A stretch of DNA of 18,025 bases. Source: Bacteroidota bacterium. Its GTDB lineage: Bacteria > Bacteroidota > Bacteroidia > Flavobacteriales > Crocinitomicaceae. The DNA lies in assembly GCA_029558435.1 (NCBI GenBank), contig JAKQEZ010000151.1:1-18025 (forward strand), given 5' to 3'. The translations under genes were made by a program, and so were the position numbers. Under the pieces are notes generated by a model. That model worked only from the letters and a program-made list of their open reading frames with translations. It ran no database searches and was not told the DNA's origin. Below, in pieces: positions 15,015-18,025 of the stretch. Numbering within the stretch: position 1 is the stretch's first letter; each line of letters begins with the position of its first letter.

Positions 15015-16214
15015 ATGAGAACAGATTTATATACACATCCCGACTATTATAACATGGATGATTTGCTTTCAGATGAGCAAAAATTAGTAAGAGATGCTGC
15101 TAGAGCATGGGTAAAAAAAGAGGTTTCTCCAATTATCGATGATTATTATGAAAGAGCAACTTTCCCCAAACAATTAATTAAAGGATTGGGTGAAATTGGT
15201 GCTTTTGGTCCTTATATTCCAGAACAATACGGTGGTCCAGGGTTGGATCAAATTTCGTATGGTTTGATTATGCAAGAATTGGAAAGATGTGATTCTGGTC
15301 TTCGTTCAACTGCATCTGTTCAATCTTCATTGGTGATGTATCCAATCTGGAAATACGGTTCAGAAGAACAACGCATGAAATATTTACCAAAATTAGCAAC
15401 TGGTGAATTTATGGGATGTTTTGGTTTAACAGAACCTGACCATGGATCCAATCCAGGTGGTATGATTACCAACTTCAAAGATGCAGGTGATCATGTAATT
15501 TTGAACGGTGCAAAAATGTGGATTTCTAACGCTCCATTTGCTGATATCGCAGTGGTATGGGCAAAAAACGAAGAAGGAAGAATTCACGGATTAATTGTTG
15601 AGCGTGGAATGGAAGGATTTACAACTCCAGAAACTCACGGAAAACTTTCATTGCGTGCATCTGCAACTGGTGAATTGGTTTTTGACAACGTTAAAGTTCC
15701 AAAAGAAAATATTTTACCAGGAAGAACAGGTTTAGGAGCTCCTTTGAGTTGCTTAGATTCTGCTCGTTTTGGTATTGCATGGGGTGCACTTGGTGCTGCT
15801 ATGGATTGCTACGATCAAGCATTGAGATATTCTAAAGAGCGTGTGCAATTTGGTGTTCCAATTGGTGCTTTCCAATTAACTCAAAAGAAATTGGCTGAAA
15901 TGATTACCGAAATCACGAAAGCTCAATTATTGTTATTGCGTTTAGGACAATTAAGAGAAGCTGGAAAAGCAACTTCTGCACAAATTTCAATGGCAAAACG
16001 CAACAGCTGTGAAATTGCATTGAACATTGCACGCGAAGCACGTCAAATTCACGGAGGAATGGGAATCACAAGTGAGTATTCAATCATGCGCCACATGGCT
16101 AACTTAGAGTCAGTAGTTACGTATGAAGGAACTCACGACATTCACCTACTAATCACAGGAATGGATGTAACTGGTATCCCAGCTTTCACAAGAGAAATGC
16201 CTGATTTGAAATAA
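15015..16214 (+). CDS. gcdH: Glutaryl-CoA dehydrogenase-type acyl-CoA dehydrogenase
   Basis: FAD enzyme of 399 residues that oxidises and decarboxylates glutaryl-CoA to crotonyl-CoA, the last common step of lysine and tryptophan breakdown. The full acyl-CoA dehydrogenase fold is present. Glu371 in TYEGTHDIH is the catalytic base. Arg97 in LRSTASVQSSLVM corresponds, as I recall the human enzyme, to the Arg that holds the gamma-carboxylate of glutaryl-CoA. Other close matches to GCDH are CFGLTEPDHGSNPGGM, SLRASATGELVFDNV, ARFGIAWGALGAAMDC and QKKLAEMITEI. These make a straight-chain acyl-CoA dehydrogenase less likely. It has its own promoter and terminator, so it is monocistronic. The electron-transfer flavoprotein that would accept its electrons is not in the window. 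Confidence 0.9.
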   Translation: MRTDLYTHPDYYNMDDLLSDEQKLVRDAARAWVKKEVSPIIDDYYERATFPKQLIKGLGEIGAFGPYIPEQYGGPGLDQISYGLIMQELERCDSGLRSTASVQSSLVMYPIWKYGSEEQRMKYLPKLATGEFMGCFGLTEPDHGSNPGGMITNFKDAGDHVILNGAKMWISNAPFADIAVVWAKNEEGRIHGLIVERGMEGFTTPETHGKLSLRASATGELVFDNVKVPKENILPGRTGLGAPLSCLDSARFGIAWGALGAAMDCYDQALRYSKERVQFGVPIGAFQLTQKKLAEMITEITKAQLLLLRLGQLREAGKATSAQISMAKRNSCEIALNIAREARQIHGGMGITSEYSIMRHMANLESVVTYEGTHDIHLLITGMDVTGIPAFTREMPDLK

Positions 16215-16231
16215 TCAGACACCATACATTT

Positions 16232-16268
16232 AAAAAAGAGAATTTGAGCAATCAAGTTCTCTTTTTTT
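16232..16268 (+). terminator. Intrinsic terminator after gcdH
   Basis: A 16-bp stem (16232-16247 with 16252-16267, one G-T pair) capped by GCAA, a GNRA-type tetraloop, and running into a T tract. It starts 18 bases after the stop codon. Confidence 0.85.
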
Positions 16269-16309
16269 ATAGCATCCTGCAAAGGACCAAAAATTTCAAT
16301 AGAATTTCT

Positions 16310-16317
16310 TAAGTTTG
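16310..16317 (+). promoter_or_regulatory. Putative -7 box for cysS (TAAGTTTG)
   Basis: TAAGTTTG matches TAnnTTTG, 32 bases before the cysS ATG. It lies between the gcdH terminator and cysS, so cysS appears to be transcribed on its own. No T-box or other leader structure is visible in the short leader. Confidence 0.5.
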
Positions 16318-16349
16318 CATATTAATCGTCAATCAAAAAAACGTTTCAA

Positions 16350-17807
16350 ATGACACAAAATTTGGTAATCTACAACAGTTTAACAGGTAATAAAGAAGTT
16401 TTTAAACCACTTCACGAAGGTAGAGTTGGTATGTATGTTTGTGGTCCAACACTCTACAGTGAGCCACACATGGGCAACATGCGCACATTTATCAACTTTG
16501 ATTTGGTTTACCGTTATTTCCTCAAATTGGGTTATCAAGTAAAATATGTGCGCAACATCACTGATGCCGGACACATTACTAACAGCGCTGGTGAAGATGT
16601 GGATAGCATCGGAAAAGCAGCTAAATTGGCACAAGTGCAATCGTTGGAAATTGTGTATAAATTCAACCGAAAATTCATTGAACTGCAACGAATTTACAAC
16701 ATGTTGCCACCAAGCATTGAGCCCACTGCAACACAACATATTCAAGAACAAATTGAAATCATAGAGCAAATCATCGACAATGGCTATGCTTATGTAACCA
16801 ATGGTTCGGTTTATTTTGACGTGCGCAAGTATGCTGAAAAATATAACTATGGTATTTTAAGTGGTAGAAAAATTGATGAATTGGATGCTGCCACACGCGA
16901 GTTGAATGCACAAGACGAAAAACGTTTTTTTGCTGATTTTGCTTTATGGAAAAAAGCCAATCCTGATGATATGCAAATTTGGCGCTCTCCGTGGGGAGAT
17001 GGAAATCCAGGATGGCATATTGAATGTACAGCAATGAGCACCAAATACTTAGGCAGTCAGTTTGATATTCACGGAGGTGGAATGGATTTAAAGTTTCCAC
17101 ATCACGAAGACGAAATTGCTCAAAGTTGTGGATCACACGGGCACAATCCGGCAAATTATTGGATGCACGCCAACATGCTCAACGTTAACGGACAAAAGAT
17201 GAGCAAATCATTTGGCAATTATTTTCTTCCGATGGAAATTATAGAAGGCACCACCGATTTGTTTGATAAAGCCTACGATGCCAACATTGTTCGTTTCTTT
17301 TTAATGCAGGCCCACTATCGTTCAACTATTGACATTTCCAAAGATGCACTTGCAGCTGCCGAAAAAGGTTTTAACCGTTTAATGGATGCCGTTGCCTTGT
17401 TATCTAAATTAAAAACTACCGATGTTTCAAGCAGCAATGTAGATGAATTAATTCAATCGTTTTACGATGCAATGAACGACGATTTTAATGCACCGATTTT
17501 AGTTGCCAATCTTTTTGAAGCGGCCACATACATTAATAAAATAAACGACGGTACTGCAACAATTAGCGCATCTGACTTAGAAAAATTGAAAACAGAAGTT
17601 TCTAGTTTTGTGTTAGATGTATTGGGATTAAAATTGGATACAGACACCAACAATAATCGTCTTTCACCAGTGATGGACTTGGTAATTGAATTGCGTGCAA
17701 AAGCCAGAGAAAATAAAGATTGGGCTACTTCCGACCAAATCCGTGATGCACTTTTAGATGCAGGAATTACCATAAAAGATTCTAAGGAAGGAACTAGTTG
17801 GAGTTAA
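16350..17807 (+). CDS. cysS: Cysteinyl-tRNA synthetase
   Basis: Class I aminoacyl-tRNA synthetase of 485 residues that charges tRNA-Cys. The active-site zinc ligands can be read: Cys31 in YVCGPTLY, the Cys in HIECTAMS, and the His and Glu in FPHHEDEIAQS. The HIGH motif appears as PHMGN, a variation at its second residue with the His and Gly kept. KMSKS is intact in GQKMSKSFGNYF. NITDAGH, GGGMDLKFPHH and WGDGNPGWHIEC are strongly family-specific. The helical anticodon-binding domain follows from about residue 330, ending in a KDWATSDQIRDALLDAGI stretch typical of the C-terminus. The length is slightly above that of the E. coli enzyme. ATG at 16350 is the first start and follows a fitting promoter box. 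Confidence 0.96.
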   Translation: MTQNLVIYNSLTGNKEVFKPLHEGRVGMYVCGPTLYSEPHMGNMRTFINFDLVYRYFLKLGYQVKYVRNITDAGHITNSAGEDVDSIGKAAKLAQVQSLEIVYKFNRKFIELQRIYNMLPPSIEPTATQHIQEQIEIIEQIIDNGYAYVTNGSVYFDVRKYAEKYNYGILSGRKIDELDAATRELNAQDEKRFFADFALWKKANPDDMQIWRSPWGDGNPGWHIECTAMSTKYLGSQFDIHGGGMDLKFPHHEDEIAQSCGSHGHNPANYWMHANMLNVNGQKMSKSFGNYFLPMEIIEGTTDLFDKAYDANIVRFFLMQAHYRSTIDISKDALAAAEKGFNRLMDAVALLSKLKTTDVSSSNVDELIQSFYDAMNDDFNAPILVANLFEAATYINKINDGTATISASDLEKLKTEVSSFVLDVLGLKLDTDTNNNRLSPVMDLVIELRAKARENKDWATSDQIRDALLDAGITIKDSKEGTSWS

Positions 17808-17846
17808 TTCCACTTTCGATAAAAGTATTTTAAGACTCTATGAATT

Positions 17847-17876
17847 GGCGTTTATTTTCGATAAACGCCTTTTTTT
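17847..17876 (+). terminator. Intrinsic terminator after cysS
   Basis: An 8-bp perfect stem GGCGTTTA/TAAACGCC (17847-17854 with 17862-17869), 7-base loop, then seven T. It lies about 40 bases after the cysS stop and 10 bases before the apparent end of the insertion sequence. Confidence 0.88.
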
Positions 17877-17886
17877 GTCTTTAAAA

Positions 17887-18025
17887 TGTCTAGTCCTGAA
17901 ATAGCGATACACAATTTTTTATCGTTATGGAAAAAGGAGAAAAAAAAGTTTATTTAAAGCGCAGTCAAAAGGATTATTCAATGTCCTTTAAGTTAGCAGT
18001 TGTTAAAGAAGTTGAATCAGGATTT
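17887..18025 (+). mobile_element. Left end of an IS3-like insertion sequence (truncated by window edge)
   Basis: The start of a transposase OrfA reading frame is at 17927. About 40 bases upstream a TG-starting segment, TGTCTAGTCCTGAAATAGCG (17887-17906), is a plausible terminal inverted repeat, since IS3-family ends begin with TG. The right end, second reading frame and target-site duplication lie outside the window, so the boundary at 17887 is an estimate. It sits immediately downstream of the cysS terminator, a neutral site. Confidence 0.6.
17927..18025 (+). CDS. IS3-type transposase OrfA, N-terminal fragment
   Basis: 33 codons are visible from ATG at 17927 to the last base, with no stop, so the gene continues beyond the window. 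After a basic start (MEKGEKKVYLKRSQKDYS) comes MSFKLAVVKEVESGF, the first helix of the helix-turn-helix DNA-binding domain typical of IS3 OrfA proteins (transposase 8 / InsE-like). In that family OrfA is joined to the DDE catalytic OrfB by a programmed frameshift, which cannot be checked here. The start codon lies at the base of a potential hairpin (17902-17927). The short length makes the family call moderate. Confidence 0.65.
   Translation, partial: MEKGEKKVYLKRSQKDYSMSFKLAVVKEVESGF

Noticed and set aside
16380..16769. 129-codon open frame on the minus strand opposite cysS
   Set aside because: Antisense shadow of cysS; the translation is rich in Cys, His and Phe, as expected for an out-of-frame reading, and matches nothing I know.

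Overview
The window looks like chromosomal DNA of a Bacteroidota, most likely order Flavobacteriales; a Crocinitomicaceae/Fluviicola-like member is my guess, not proven. It is AT-rich, it carries two proteins ending in type IX secretion (T9SS) sorting domains (one type A-like, one type B), and most genes are preceded by the Bacteroidota -7 promoter motif TAnnTTTG rather than a sigma-70 -10 box. ComEC is of the short Bacteroidota kind, and hemD sits next to a DUF4271 gene.

Layout. Positions 1-559: 3' end of a secreted T9SS substrate. 597-2549 (-): ComEC-type DNA uptake channel, convergent with the first gene across a shared hairpin. 2779-3129 (+): two-cluster 4Fe-4S ferredoxin. 3210-4751 (+): biotin-dependent acyl-CoA carboxylase carboxyltransferase subunit (PccB-like), closed by a bidirectional terminator. 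4841-5386 (-): small exported protein of unknown function. 5588-9055 (+): 1155-residue modular surface protein with Ig-like, jelly-roll, PKD and type B sorting domains. 9064-10836 (-): a hotdog thioesterase followed by an RsmB/RsmF-type RNA m5C methyltransferase, 3 bp apart. 10934-12653 (+): class III aminotransferase followed by a gamma carbonic anhydrase-like protein, 4 bp apart and divergent from the thioesterase. 12650-13312 (-): SCO copper chaperone. 13390-14923 (-): DUF4271 membrane protein then uroporphyrinogen-III synthase. 15015-16214 (+): glutaryl-CoA dehydrogenase-type enzyme. 16350-17807 (+): cysteinyl-tRNA synthetase. From about 17887 to the end: left end of an IS3-like element with the start of its transposase OrfA.

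How the genes relate. Most are housekeeping metabolism in short units of one or two genes, each with its own promoter motif. PccB and glutaryl-CoA dehydrogenase both belong to acyl-CoA degradation, but they lie over 10 kb apart. HemD (heme) and SCO (copper delivery to cytochrome oxidase) both serve respiration and are adjacent on the same strand, yet a strong hairpin separates them. No stretch of more than about 300 bases lacks a gene; the longest gap is 2550-2778. I see no rRNA, tRNA, CRISPR array or prophage. No clearly new multi-gene system stands out. The best leads are the domain-in-domain design of the large surface protein, the hemD-DUF4271 pair, the secreted orphan at 4841-5386, and the insertion sequence at the right edge.
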